Under the pieces are notes generated by a model. The model was given only the letters and a program-made list of their open reading frames with translations, did no database searches and was not told where the DNA came from. 64,000 nucleotides of DNA from Tepidiforma bonchosmolovskayae (lineage in GTDB: Bacteria > Chloroflexota > Dehalococcoidia > Tepidiformales > Tepidiformaceae): contig NZ_CP042829.1 of NCBI RefSeq assembly GCF_008838325.1, positions 2,356,001-2,420,000 of the forward strand, written 5' to 3'. This document shows, piece by piece, positions 8,602 through 16,528 of the stretch; position 1 is the first letter of the stretch, and the number at the start of each line of letters is the position of its first letter. The position numbers and the translations under genes are program-made.

Positions 8602-9170
8602 CCGCTCTCGCAGCCGATGCCGTCGCCGTCGCTGTCGAAACGGTGCGGGTCCGGCGGCCGTACCGGGAACCTGCGGTAGGGGATGTTTTTGCAGTCCAGG
8701 TCGGGCGGTGGCGGGGGAATGCAGACTGTCGGGTACGACGGGTCGCACCGTCCCGAACCGCCCGGCGGGGATGTCGGCGTAGGCCAAGGCGGCCTGCTCG
8801 TGGCCGTGGGCGTCGGCTGGGGCGGACGCGGAGTCGGCGTCGCCGTTGGGGGCGGAGGCGGCGTGGTCGGCGTCGCAGCCGCCTGGCCGGCCGGCCGCGC
8901 TGGGGTTGCGGTCGCTGTCGGGGTGGGCGAAGGCCGCGGACGTGTGACGCCGGGTGCCGTCGGCGTCGCGGTCGGGGTCGGTGTGGCAGCGGGCGTCGCC
9001 GAACGGCTCTCTGCCGGCGCAGCGCCGACGGTCGCCTCACGCTGCCCGGACGCAGTGCCGGCCGCGCCTGGTTCCGTCTCACCGGCGCCGCCGCAGGCTG
9101 CAGCGACCAGTGCCAGGGCGCCTGCCGCCATAACGAGGCATTCCCTCACGTCATCAATCCTAAGCGCCAT
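8598..9170 (-). CDS. Lipoprotein with Thr/Pro-rich stalk and excalibur calcium-binding domain
   Basis: A predicted lipoprotein: hydrophobic segment MAAGALALVAAAC gives a lipobox with the cysteine at about residue 26. Residues 30-140 are a low-complexity Thr/Pro/Ala stalk (repeats of TPTPTAT type) that would span the cell envelope. The C-terminus has an excalibur domain, with DLDCKNI and the EF-hand-like DSDGDGIGCES. The domain binds calcium in related proteins and is often attached to surface nucleases; here it stands alone. Start choice is uncertain: the ATG at 9170, a GTG seven codons in, or the ATG at residue 14 would all keep the lipobox. Confidence 0.85.
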   Translation of the reverse strand: MALRIDDVRECLVMAAGALALVAAACGGAGETEPGAAGTASGQREATVGAAPAESRSATPAATPTPTATPTAPGVTRPRPSPTPTATATPARPAGQAAATPTTPPPPPTATPTPRPPQPTPTATSRPPWPTPTSPPGGSGRCDPSYPTVCIPPPPPDLDCKNIPYRRFPVRPPDPHRFDSDGDGIGCESG

Positions 9171-9197
9171 GTCAAGCCCGCACGGCCGAAAACAACG

Positions 9198-9229
9198 AGA
9201 GCGGGGCGCTCAGCAGGGCGCCCCGCTCT
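9198..9229 (-). terminator. Terminator hairpin of the thiosulfate operon
   Basis: Two 12-base arms (9198-9209 and 9218-9229, starting AGAGCGGGGCGC) flank an 8-base loop, 25 bases after the stop of the rhodanese gene. It is a strong GC stem without a long T-run. Confidence 0.6.
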
Positions 9230-9254
9230 GCGAATCCGCGTGGTGGAGCCGCCG

Positions 9255-10220
9255 CTACTGCTGGACCGGCGTCTCCTTTGAATTCCCCCACTCGGCCCAC
9301 GAGCCGTCGTAGACCTTGTTCCCCTTGCCGAGCCCGACCAGCCGGAGCGTGAACAGCGAGTGCGCCGCCCGCACGCCGGTCTGGCAGTAAGTGATGACCT
9401 GGGTGTCCTTGGTGATGCCGACCTTCGCGAACTGCGCGCGCAGCTGGTCCGCCGGCTTCCAGACCTTCGGGTCCGTATCCGTCAGCGAGGCCTGCCAGTC
9501 GAGGTTCACGGCGTTCGGGATATGGCCGCCCCGTGCGGCGCGCACGTCTGCGCCCGTGTACTCCGCCTGCGTCCGGGCGTCGAGAATCACCACGTTGGGG
9601 TCAGGGTTCGTCGCCTTTTCTTTGACATAATCGAGGGCACAGATGACATCGGGGTTCGGCTTCGCCACGAACTTCGCCGGGGTCGGGTTCGGCACCTCCT
9701 TGGTCACTGGCCGCCCCTCCTTTTCCCACTTCGCCCAGCCGCCGTTCACCACCCGTGCCTTCGGGTGACCGTAGTAATCGAGCACCCACCACAGGCGCGT
9801 CGCCCAGAGCCCGGTGCCGTCGTCGTAAATGACAACTTCCTTGCTCGCGTCGATGCCCAGCGCCCCGGCCTTCTCAGCGAAGAGGCTCTCCCTGATGACG
9901 TAGAGCTTCTCGTCCGGGTCCTTCAGCGCGACCTGGTCGTACCACACCGCACCCGGGATGTGGCCGGCCTCGTAGGCCTCCTTCTTGCGGATGTCCACGA
10001 TGACCAGCGAGGGGTCGCCCAGCTTCCCGGCCAGCCAGTCGGTTTCGGCGAGCAGGTCCGGTTCGGCGTAACCTGCGGGTTCCGCTGCGGTGTCGCCGCT
10101 CTTCGAGCCGGCGCCATTGGTGTCGTCATCGTCGCCGCCGCACGCCGCCGCCAGCGGCAGCGCCAGCAGCACTGCGAGTGTCAGCCCCAGCAGGGGCAGC
10201 CGCCGCAATGAGTCCAACAT
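9255..10220 (-). CDS. Rhodanese-family sulfurtransferase lipoprotein
   Basis: A 321-residue tandem rhodanese. The N-terminus is a lipoprotein signal (LLALPLAAAC, cysteine at about residue 27) followed by an Asp/Gly linker, so the enzyme is probably tethered outside the membrane. The first rhodanese domain (about 55-165) has no catalytic cysteine (IYDDGTGLWATR at the loop position). The second (about 180-315) has the active-site loop ITYCQTGVRAAHS. It would move sulfane sulfur from thiosulfate to an acceptor. The ATG at 10220 has GAGGGAG upstream on the minus strand. It is the last gene of an operon with TusA and a YeeE/YedE transporter, which fits thiosulfate use. Confidence 0.92.
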   Translation of the reverse strand: MLDSLRRLPLLGLTLAVLLALPLAAACGGDDDDTNGAGSKSGDTAAEPAGYAEPDLLAETDWLAGKLGDPSLVIVDIRKKEAYEAGHIPGAVWYDQVALKDPDEKLYVIRESLFAEKAGALGIDASKEVVIYDDGTGLWATRLWWVLDYYGHPKARVVNGGWAKWEKEGRPVTKEVPNPTPAKFVAKPNPDVICALDYVKEKATNPDPNVVILDARTQAEYTGADVRAARGGHIPNAVNLDWQASLTDTDPKVWKPADQLRAQFAKVGITKDTQVITYCQTGVRAAHSLFTLRLVGLGKGNKVYDGSWAEWGNSKETPVQQ

Positions 10221-10239
10221 GTTCTCCCTCCTCGTGTCC

Positions 10240-10524
10240 TTAGCTTTTCGAGAGTTCGGCGGCGCGCTGCGCAATCTCTGCGAGCGCCTTTTTCTGGTCG
10301 AGCGTCCCTTCGGCCGGTTCGAGCCGGATGCGCCACGTTCCCCGGCCAACGGGCTCAATCGTCGAGCGGTAGTTCAGCTTTGCCCCCTCCCACGGCACCG
10401 TCGAAAGCGCGGGCGCGTGGTCGGTCAGCACCTCGAGACACTCGCCCGCGGGCAGCTTCGCGAGCGCCTCTCGCGCCTTCATCGCCGGGTAGGGGCACAT
10501 CTCCCCCCGGACGTCCAGTTCCAT
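10240..10524 (-). CDS. tusA: TusA-family sulfur carrier protein
   Basis: A 94-residue sulfur carrier. The CPYP motif near the N-terminus (ELDVRGEMCPYPAMKAREAL) contains the cysteine that carries persulfide sulfur. The start at 10524 is preferred over the ATG six codons upstream because AAGGAGGG sits just before it and TusA proteins begin close to this point. The C-terminal part (about 75-94) is a short extension beyond the core. It lies 21 bases after the YeeE/YedE gene and 19 before the rhodanese gene. In this setting it likely accepts sulfur that enters through the transporter and hands it on in the cytoplasm. Confidence 0.92.
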   Translation of the reverse strand: MELDVRGEMCPYPAMKAREALAKLPAGECLEVLTDHAPALSTVPWEGAKLNYRSTIEPVGRGTWRIRLEPAEGTLDQKKALAEIAQRAAELSKS

Positions 10525-10545
10525 CGTTCCCTCCTTGCCCATCGT

Positions 10546-11778
10546 TTACGGGAGCCGCCGGATCAGCGCGACGCCGATCCAGGCGCCCCCGAAGAGCGCA
10601 ATGCCGTACACCCAGCCGGCCAGCGCCAGCGAGGGGACCGACGAGAAGAACGCCCCGATCGTGCACCCAATCGCGATGACCGAGGCGTACCCCATGAGGA
10701 GGCCGCCAGCCGCGGCCTGCACATACCGGCTCCGCTGGCGCGGCCGCCGGAGACGAAACTCGCCCGAAAGCACCGATGCGGTGAACGCCCCGGCAACCAG
10801 CCCGAGCATCGTGGCCGTCCGCACCGTAAACCACTTCTCGGCCCCGCCCGGCGTGCAGCCCGCCAGCAGCTCGCTGCCCTTCAGCGGCAGCGCGCCCGCA
10901 TCGAACCAGCCGAGCACGTTGTCGGCCCAGAGCGAAATCCCGCCGGTTACCCCGAGCGGCACCTGCAGCCCGAGCGCGAACACCGAAATGACCGCCAGGG
11001 CGACCGCCCCGGTCGTGTAGCTCCACCCGTGGCCGCCCCAGACCCGCTCCCAGCCCTGGCGCAGCTGCTCACGCAGTCCGAAGGCCGGCTCCGGCGGCGG
11101 GGCAGGGAACTCCGGCATCTTCGGGGTGCGCGACTCCCACCACAGCACGAGGACGTACAGCCCAGCCAGCGCCGCCAGTGTCAGCGCCAGCGCCGCCGGG
11201 TAGCCGCCCAGTTCGGCCGGGAGCCAAACGGCGGTCCGCTCGCGGATGTCGTTGTCGTACCACCAGGCCCACTGGCGGTTGGCGACGATTGTCCCCGCGA
11301 CGATGCCCGCCATCGCCACCCACGAGGCCACGTACCCTTCGCCCATCCGCCACAGCGACCCGGAGACGCAGCCGCCCGCCAGCACCATGCCCACGCCGAA
11401 CAGCACGCCGCCCACGACGGTCGCAATGCCGACCGGCTGGATGTGCGGCCCGGCCGGTGCAATGCCGAACCCGGGGTCCGGCGCCAGCCGCGCCTCGAGG
11501 AACACGAAGCCCACAGTGGCAACGGCCAGCCCGACCAGGATCGCCCGGAACAGGCGCCCGTCCCCGAGGAGAATCAGGTCGCGGAACGCCCCGGCAAAGC
11601 AGAGACGGCTCCGCTGCAGAACCACGCCGAACGCCACGCCGATGAGCCAGAAGGCGCCGATGGCAAAACCCCGCTGGTCCAGGAGCAGCCAGGCGGCGGC
11701 GATCGCGGCTCCGAGGGCCAGCGGCTTCACAGGGAGGCGGGTAGCGGTCGAGGGAGCGGCAGGGGTGATCGTTGTCAC
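10546..11778 (-). CDS. YeeE/YedE-family (TsuA-like) thiosulfate transporter
   Basis: A 410-residue integral membrane protein with about nine to eleven hydrophobic helices. It has the family cysteines in repeated contexts: RSRLCFAGAFRD, GGCVSGSLWRMGEG, AGCTPGG and GCTIGAFFSS. In TsuA these cysteines line the path that passes thiosulfate. The adjacent tusA and rhodanese genes support thiosulfate uptake rather than another sulfur compound. The GTG start at 11778 has no ribosome binding site, and a candidate promoter ends only about seven bases upstream, which suggests a leaderless transcript. It is the first gene of the three-gene operon. Confidence 0.9.
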   Translation of the reverse strand: MTTITPAAPSTATRLPVKPLALGAAIAAAWLLLDQRGFAIGAFWLIGVAFGVVLQRSRLCFAGAFRDLILLGDGRLFRAILVGLAVATVGFVFLEARLAPDPGFGIAPAGPHIQPVGIATVVGGVLFGVGMVLAGGCVSGSLWRMGEGYVASWVAMAGIVAGTIVANRQWAWWYDNDIRERTAVWLPAELGGYPAALALTLAALAGLYVLVLWWESRTPKMPEFPAPPPEPAFGLREQLRQGWERVWGGHGWSYTTGAVALAVISVFALGLQVPLGVTGGISLWADNVLGWFDAGALPLKGSELLAGCTPGGAEKWFTVRTATMLGLVAGAFTASVLSGEFRLRRPRQRSRYVQAAAGGLLMGYASVIAIGCTIGAFFSSVPSLALAGWVYGIALFGGAWIGVALIRRLP

Positions 11779-11785
11779 GCCCTGT

Positions 11786-11818
11786 AAGCTAATGAAGTTG
11801 AGCTACTCAGTCAACTTC
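11786..11818 (-). promoter_or_regulatory. Promoter overlapping an operator-like inverted repeat, thiosulfate operon
   Basis: On the minus strand TTGACT (11814-11809) and TAGCTT (11791-11786) are 17 bases apart. The region contains an inverted repeat with 8-base arms, GAAGTTGA (11794-11801) and TCAACTTC (11811-11818), so one arm covers the -35 box. A repressor of the ArsR/BigR type, which senses persulfide in other sulfur operons, would fit this arrangement, but no regulator gene is next to it. The -10 box is a weak match. Confidence 0.5.
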
Positions 11819-11939
11819 GATCGCTGGTACTGCCCGGCCGAACCCTCGGGCGGTGTTCCGCACGAACACAGGGAGCAAAACTGCATTGCCGGAGGAAAGC
11901 GGCTTCTCGGGCCGTAACCGATGCAGGAACGGAATCAGG

Positions 11940-12016
11940 TGGTAGCAGGGGGGAGGCTCGAACTCCCGACCTCACGATTATGAGTCGTGCGCTCTGACCG
12001 GCTGAGCTACCCTGCC
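11940..12016 (-). tRNA. tRNA-Met (CAT anticodon), integration site of the island
   Basis: A 77-nt tRNA with encoded CCA. The acceptor stem GGCAGGG pairs with CCCTGCT, the discriminator is A, the D arm contains AGCTCAGCCGGTCAGAGC, the anticodon stem-loop is CACGA-CTCATAA-TCGTG and the T arm contains GTTCGAGCC. It lacks the three G-C pairs expected of the initiator stem, so it is an elongator Met (or, less likely, an Ile tRNA modified at C34). Its 5' half, from the anticodon to base 1, is repeated at 48843-48883. The present 5' half and upstream promoter therefore belong to the inserted island, not to the original locus. Confidence 0.95.
11976..12016. repeat. Left attachment site (41-bp tRNA repeat)
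   Basis: These 41 bases recur at 48843-48883 with a single difference (g at 11991, a at 48858). The identity stops abruptly on both sides. They cover bases 1-41 of the tRNA-Met gene. Confidence 0.88.
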
Positions 12017-12039
12017 ACATTCTTGTGACCCAAACTCCC

Positions 12040-12068
12040 TTGACAGGTTCAGTCCTTAAGCCTAACCT
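12040..12068 (+). promoter_or_regulatory. Promoter of the left integrase
   Basis: A perfect -35 TTGACA (12040-12045) and a -10 TAACCT (12063-12068) are separated by 17 bases. The integrase start is 57 bases downstream with AGGAGG in between. Confidence 0.6.
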
Positions 12069-12124
12069 CCAAAACCGCCGGAACCCTTGGACACAAACCC
12101 GTGACGGTCAGGAGGAAAGAGCAG

Positions 12125-13036
12125 ATGACCCGGGCCAAATTCGACGATGTGATGCGCTCATTCGAGTACTCGCTGAGGGCAGCGGGGAAGTCGCAGCACA
12201 CCATCAATCAGTACCTCGGGTCACCTCGGGCCTTCCTAGAATGGTACGGCCGAGACCCCCTTCAGGCCAAGAGGCACGACATCGAAGGCTGGCTCGCAGA
12301 ACTCTCCAAGAGGCTCGCACCGGCCACCGTGGCCCACCTCTACTCAGGCCTCAAGGCCTTCTACCGCTGGCTCCTCGAAGAAGACGAAATCACAGAGGAC
12401 CCCATGGCCAAGGTCCGCAAGCCGAAGGTCCCGGAGACAGAAAAGGACATCGTCCCGGCAGAGGTCATGGCCAAGGTCCTGAGCGAGCTGGACAGCACCA
12501 AGCAGTACAGGGAGGCAGCCATCATCAGCCTCCTCTACGACACCGGCATGAGGGCCAACGAGCTGGTCGGCCTCAGGGTCGATGACATCGACTGGGACGA
12601 ACAGGTCATCCTCATCAGGAAGACCAAGAACGCAGAAATCAGGGTTGTCCCCTTCTCGAACCAGACAGGGCTCAGGCTCAGGCGGTGGCTGAGGAAGAGG
12701 CCCCATCAGGATGCAGAGCACCTCTTCACTGCCCAGAGGGGCCCGGCGGCTGGCAGGCCGCTCACAACCAGCGGGCTCAGGCAGATTGTCCAATCGGTCT
12801 TCGAGGGCAAGACCAGGGGCAGCATCACACCCCACGACCTGAGGCACACCTTCGCGACCCACTTCCTTGAGGACGAGACCGCAAGGCCAGAAGACCTCAT
12901 GACCATCGCTGGCTGGAAATCTGATGCCATGCTCAGGAGGTACACGAGGAGCCGGAAGCAGGCCAGGGCCATCGCAGCACACCGCAGGCTCAGCCCCGTA
13001 GCCAGACTGGCCGACCGGAGACTCGCGCAGGGCTGA
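12125..13036 (+). CDS. Tyrosine recombinase/integrase (tRNA-Met island)
   Basis: A 303-residue XerC/D-like integrase. Residues 1-90 form the SAM-like core-binding domain (SLRAAGKSQHTINQYLGSPR). The catalytic domain has the first arginine in DTGMRANELVGLR (about 140), a lysine in KTKNAEIRVVP, HDLRHTFATHF (about 237) and the nucleophile tyrosine in LRRYTRSR (about 273); the usual second histidine position reads GWKS, a common variant. The ATG at 12125 is chosen over the GTG at 12101 because AGGAGG lies at 12110-12115. Its place beside the tRNA makes it the likely enzyme for island integration. It has no arm-binding domain, unlike the second integrase. Confidence 0.92.
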   Translation: MTRAKFDDVMRSFEYSLRAAGKSQHTINQYLGSPRAFLEWYGRDPLQAKRHDIEGWLAELSKRLAPATVAHLYSGLKAFYRWLLEEDEITEDPMAKVRKPKVPETEKDIVPAEVMAKVLSELDSTKQYREAAIISLLYDTGMRANELVGLRVDDIDWDEQVILIRKTKNAEIRVVPFSNQTGLRLRRWLRKRPHQDAEHLFTAQRGPAAGRPLTTSGLRQIVQSVFEGKTRGSITPHDLRHTFATHFLEDETARPEDLMTIAGWKSDAMLRRYTRSRKQARAIAAHRRLSPVARLADRRLAQG

Positions 13037-14364
13037 GACCGGTACGAATGGACGGCAACCGCTTGGGAATTTCTGAGGGCCGTGGCGGCGGAATGACTTT
13101 CGAGGTTTGCTGAGACTACAGGAGTCCAGCCAGGTGCTTGAGGGTATCTCCGTTCAGCGAACTCGGACTCCCTCGATTCGGCATAGTGACATCGGGAAGA
13201 GCCCGGCGGAAAGTTTATCTGCCCAGGCGCAAGCGAGCTCGGCCCGACCGACGCCGCCAACCAGGTGGTGATAGCCGACTTCCCTGGGCAGCAAACATCC
13301 GCATAGGCGCGCAATCGCCAGTTGCTACACCCTGGCGTCCAATCCCCGAAGTCCAGGCGGTCCGACGCTGGTCCAACTCCGGTGCCGCCGGGGGCATTGC
13401 TGTATGGCAGCGCCGAAACGAGGCCCATCCTTTGATGGGCGGCTTGGGCCAAGCCGAATCACGCCGCGAAGAGAATTAAGAGATTCAGATTCGACCCGAA
13501 CACACCACGCAGCTCCCTGACAGCCGCCGCGGAGGAATGAGTGGTACCTCAAAAAACCGGCCCAATAGGCCCACTGACCTGGGGGCTGATGCCCCAGTGA
13601 CCGTAACAGTACTGATGCGTTCACCGGGGTGATCCACCGCTGGGCCGGTACTGCTCCGAGAACCGGCCAACGACCGGCCCAATCGGCCCCCAGTCTCTAG
13701 GCTGCTCTACCCCGGTATTCCTGTCAGTTAAAATGGTCTATACTGTTTCGCAAAAAAGAATGTGTTGGTTCGCCACCGCCCCGAACAAGCAGAATGTCGT
13801 GGCAAACGACGGCTAGTCTCCGACCTGCACTTCGATCCGCAGAGTCAACCTGGTTCAGGCTACGCAGCTCGTTTGGCGAATGCCCACGCCGTTCGGAAGC
13901 GGATGCAGCGCGAGCTCGAGGGGTGGTTGCCGGTGTCCGAGCCGAGCTCGCGCGCTTGACCCGCAGGCGTATATCGCGTTACGGGCTGGCTAGACGTGCT
14001 GCAGGTTGCCGAGCCGCAGCTCAGCGAGGCAAGGAGTTCTCAGTTCCTGGGGTCGTTGCTCTCGGAAAGGAGCTGCGAGAGCGTCCAGGATGCCTTCCAG
14101 CAAGCCGCCCGCACCAGGTGAGGCTCGGGCTAGCAGTCCGCAACCCTGTGCGAAGCGCGGTACTCGGCTTGCGGGTCGGCCTATCGATTTGCTCGATGTC
14201 GCAAATTGGAACAGACCCCAGTTGCAGCCCATTTCTATACTCGCCCGGAGCCCGGGACCCGGAGGCATGCGCGGAGCAGTCGCCGGTTCGGGGCTGACAA
14301 CCTTGGAGGGACACCCTCCCGCGGGGCCCTTCGGCTCCCCGCGGACAAAGAAGAAGGAGGGAGT
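13037..14364 (+). other. Gene-free stretch with GGCC-rich hairpins at 13.55-13.70 kb
   Basis: No open frame here resembles a protein or has a good start. From 13545 to 13700 the DNA is palindromic and GGCC-rich: CTGGGG/CCCCAG around 13580-13596, and TGGGCCGGT (13641-13649) facing ACCGGCCCA (13673-13681). The 15-mer at 13559-13573 (GGCCCAATAGGCCCA) recurs at 45114-45128. A possible -10 TATACT lies at 13739. The rest (13760-14340) shows nothing recognisable; a 65-codon frame from 13762 has no family match. Confidence 0.5.
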
Positions 14365-15207
14365 ATGGGTATCAAAATCCGCGGAACGAACCTGGGGTAT
14401 ATGAAGCTCGACAAAGAGCTTCTCGTCTTCCCGCATCCAAACTATGCACTCAACGTCGAGCGGACCTCCGGCCAAAAGCTGTGGGTGAACTGCCCAGCGC
14501 TTGCCTACATCATCGAGCACCCCGACGGTCTAATCCTCTGGGAGACTGGCATTTCCACCAAGGTTCGCGAAGAATGGCTCCCGGCCTGGCAGTGGCTGAT
14601 TGACGTCTCCGAGATCACGCCAGAAGTCTGCCTCGAGGCTCGACTGAAGCAGATGGGGCTTGCGCCGGAAGACTTCAAGTACGTCATTCAGGGCCACCTC
14701 CACTGCGATCACGCGGGTGGCCTCCGACTCTTCGAAGAGGCCGGAGCGGAAATCATCGTCCACGAAGACGAATACAAGTACGTCTTCCAGAACATCGAGA
14801 AGGCGGACCAGTTTTTCGTGCGGGAGGATTTCGCGCTGCTTGGTCGCAAGCGCCCCACGCTCATCTACGGCGACCAAGAGATCCTGGACGGGGTCAAGCT
14901 CATCAGTCTCCCCGGGCACACGGCCGGAACCATGGGGATGCTGGTGCGCCTCAACCACACCGGTTGGGTGCTCTTCACCTCCGATGCAATGTACCTCCAC
15001 GAAAGCTACGGGCCACCGCCTGTCGGCTCCCCAATCGTGTGGGACCCGGGAAAGTGGGCATCGTCGGTCGAGAAGATACGCCGCATCGCCATCGAGCACG
15101 AGGCAACCATCTTCCCCGGCCACGACGAGACCGGGATTAAGCAGCACGCCGATGGTAGCTCGGTCTTCACGCCCCTGAACGTCAGGCCTGATTACGTATA
15201 CGAGTAG
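14365..15207 (+). CDS. N-acyl homoserine lactonase-like metallo-beta-lactamase fold hydrolase
   Basis: A 280-residue metallo-hydrolase. The zinc motif is GHLHCDHAGGLR (HxHxDH, about residues 110-121), followed by LPGHTAGTMGMLVRL, SDAMYL and IFPGHDETG, which supply the other ligands. The N-terminal half resembles the AttM/AhlD group of quorum-quenching lactonases (LDKELLVFPHPNY, WVNCPALAYIIEHPDG), but related enzymes open other lactones. The ATG at 14365 has AAGGAGGGAG just upstream. It stands first in a block with two CoA-transferases and a regulator, so it may hydrolyse a ring-opened or lactone intermediate produced by the neighbouring monooxygenase. This pathway link is inference. Confidence 0.85.
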   Translation: MGIKIRGTNLGYMKLDKELLVFPHPNYALNVERTSGQKLWVNCPALAYIIEHPDGLILWETGISTKVREEWLPAWQWLIDVSEITPEVCLEARLKQMGLAPEDFKYVIQGHLHCDHAGGLRLFEEAGAEIIVHEDEYKYVFQNIEKADQFFVREDFALLGRKRPTLIYGDQEILDGVKLISLPGHTAGTMGMLVRLNHTGWVLFTSDAMYLHESYGPPPVGSPIVWDPGKWASSVEKIRRIAIEHEATIFPGHDETGIKQHADGSSVFTPLNVRPDYVYE

Positions 15208-15252
15208 ACCGCATCTGCTATACTCCGCGGTCGCAGCAGTTGGGGCAGATTG

Positions 15253-15279
15253 GGGGAGCGGCCGCGTGGGCCGCTCCCC
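15253..15279 (+). terminator. Hairpin between the lactonase and the CoA-transferases
   Basis: Eleven-base arms (15253-15263, GGGGAGCGGCC, and 15269-15279) with a 5-base loop. It would end or attenuate transcription leaving the lactonase gene. Confidence 0.6.
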
Positions 15280-15314
15280 TAGAGCCATCTGGAGCAACTC
15301 TGGGGAAGACAGCG

Positions 15315-16481
15315 ATGGCCGGGCTTCCGTTTAGTGGTGTACGGATACTTGACGCGGGAGAGTTGGTGGCGGCTGCTTATGCAACCCGGCTTCTGGCTCA
15401 CCTTGGGGCTTCGGTAGTCAAATTGGAGGACCCTGGAGGCGACCCTCTTCGGGAGCGTCCGCCTTTCGTCGAGCGCGACGGGTACCGGGCTTCGGCGTTG
15501 CAGCTCTTCCTCGACCAGTGCAAGCGCTCGGTCGTGAGAGAAGCGGATGCAGGGGGCGAGAGCACTCTTGGCTCTCTCCTGCGCGACGCAGACGTACTTA
15601 TCATCAGTGGTGACAGGCGTCGCATCCTCCAGCGCGGCTTCGACCCTGACCAGCTGCTTGCTTCGTACCCGAGCCTCATCGTCGTAACCATCACCCCTTT
15701 TGGATGGACAGGCCCCCGGGCGGATTGGTCGGCCACAGAGCTCATCATGTCCGCAGCTGGAGGATGGCTGGGAATCAGCCCGGGTGCTCTCGACGACCCG
15801 GAACTCCCTCCCCTCAAGGCCTTTGGGCAGCAATGCGAATTTCAGGGCGGGGTGCACGGTGCAATTGCCGCTGTCGCGGCGCTCTTTGCTCGTGAGCAAC
15901 GTGGAGGCGAGGGAGAACACGTCGATGTCAGCGTCCAGGCATGCATCGCCTCCAATTTAGAGATGAACTTCATGCACTGGACGTATGCCGGTCGCGAGAC
16001 ATCCCGTCTCGGAACCCGCGCCATCGGTCCCTGGGGGATAATTGAACTGGCCGACGGTCCGTTCTTCCTCACGTGCATCGAAGAAGACCAGTGGCAGCGG
16101 CTGGTTCAGTTTTTGGGTAATCCAGACTGGGCTGATTGGGAAATGTTTGGAGACCGTCTTCTCCGTGCCGAGAATAACGATGCACTGATGCCGCTCATTC
16201 AAGCTGGATTGAACCACCTCACCTGTCAAGATGCCTTCGAACAGCTCCAGAGTCAGCGCATCGCCTGTAGTCCTGTGAATACTATGGAGATGTTGCTAAC
16301 GTCCGATCATCTTCAGGAGCGCGATTTCTTTGTCGCCGTGGAAGACGAAATTTTCGGCGCAGCGACTTTCCCGGGCGCTCCGTTCAAGATGAGCAAGACC
16401 CCATGGAAGCAGAGTACGAGGGCTCCGAGACTCGGAGAACACTCGAGCTGGTCGACATCCGCGCTCTGGGGCATTGACTAG
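15315..16481 (+). CDS. CaiB/BaiF family III CoA-transferase, catalytic aspartate apparently missing
   Basis: A 388-residue protein of the family III CoA-transferase fold: FSGVRILDAGELVAAAYATR at the N-terminus, SVVKLEDPGGDPLR, and ITPFGWTGPRADW. In active members an aspartate in a GD..AG motif forms the acyl-enzyme; here the same position reads FGQQCEFQGGVHGAIAAV, with no aspartate. The next gene has the normal GDPNAG. In heteromeric enzymes such as benzylsuccinate CoA-transferase one subunit also lacks catalytic residues, so these two genes may form one enzyme. The ATG at 15315 matches the family start; upstream codons lie in the terminator region. The third base use is less GC-rich than in the chromosome core. 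Confidence 0.85.
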   Translation: MAGLPFSGVRILDAGELVAAAYATRLLAHLGASVVKLEDPGGDPLRERPPFVERDGYRASALQLFLDQCKRSVVREADAGGESTLGSLLRDADVLIISGDRRRILQRGFDPDQLLASYPSLIVVTITPFGWTGPRADWSATELIMSAAGGWLGISPGALDDPELPPLKAFGQQCEFQGGVHGAIAAVAALFAREQRGGEGEHVDVSVQACIASNLEMNFMHWTYAGRETSRLGTRAIGPWGIIELADGPFFLTCIEEDQWQRLVQFLGNPDWADWEMFGDRLLRAENNDALMPLIQAGLNHLTCQDAFEQLQSQRIACSPVNTMEMLLTSDHLQERDFFVAVEDEIFGAATFPGAPFKMSKTPWKQSTRAPRLGEHSSWSTSALWGID

Positions 16482-16528
16482 CTTAATTTTCTTGAAAAAT
16501 CGTCGCGCGCTCACGAGGTTAAGACGAT

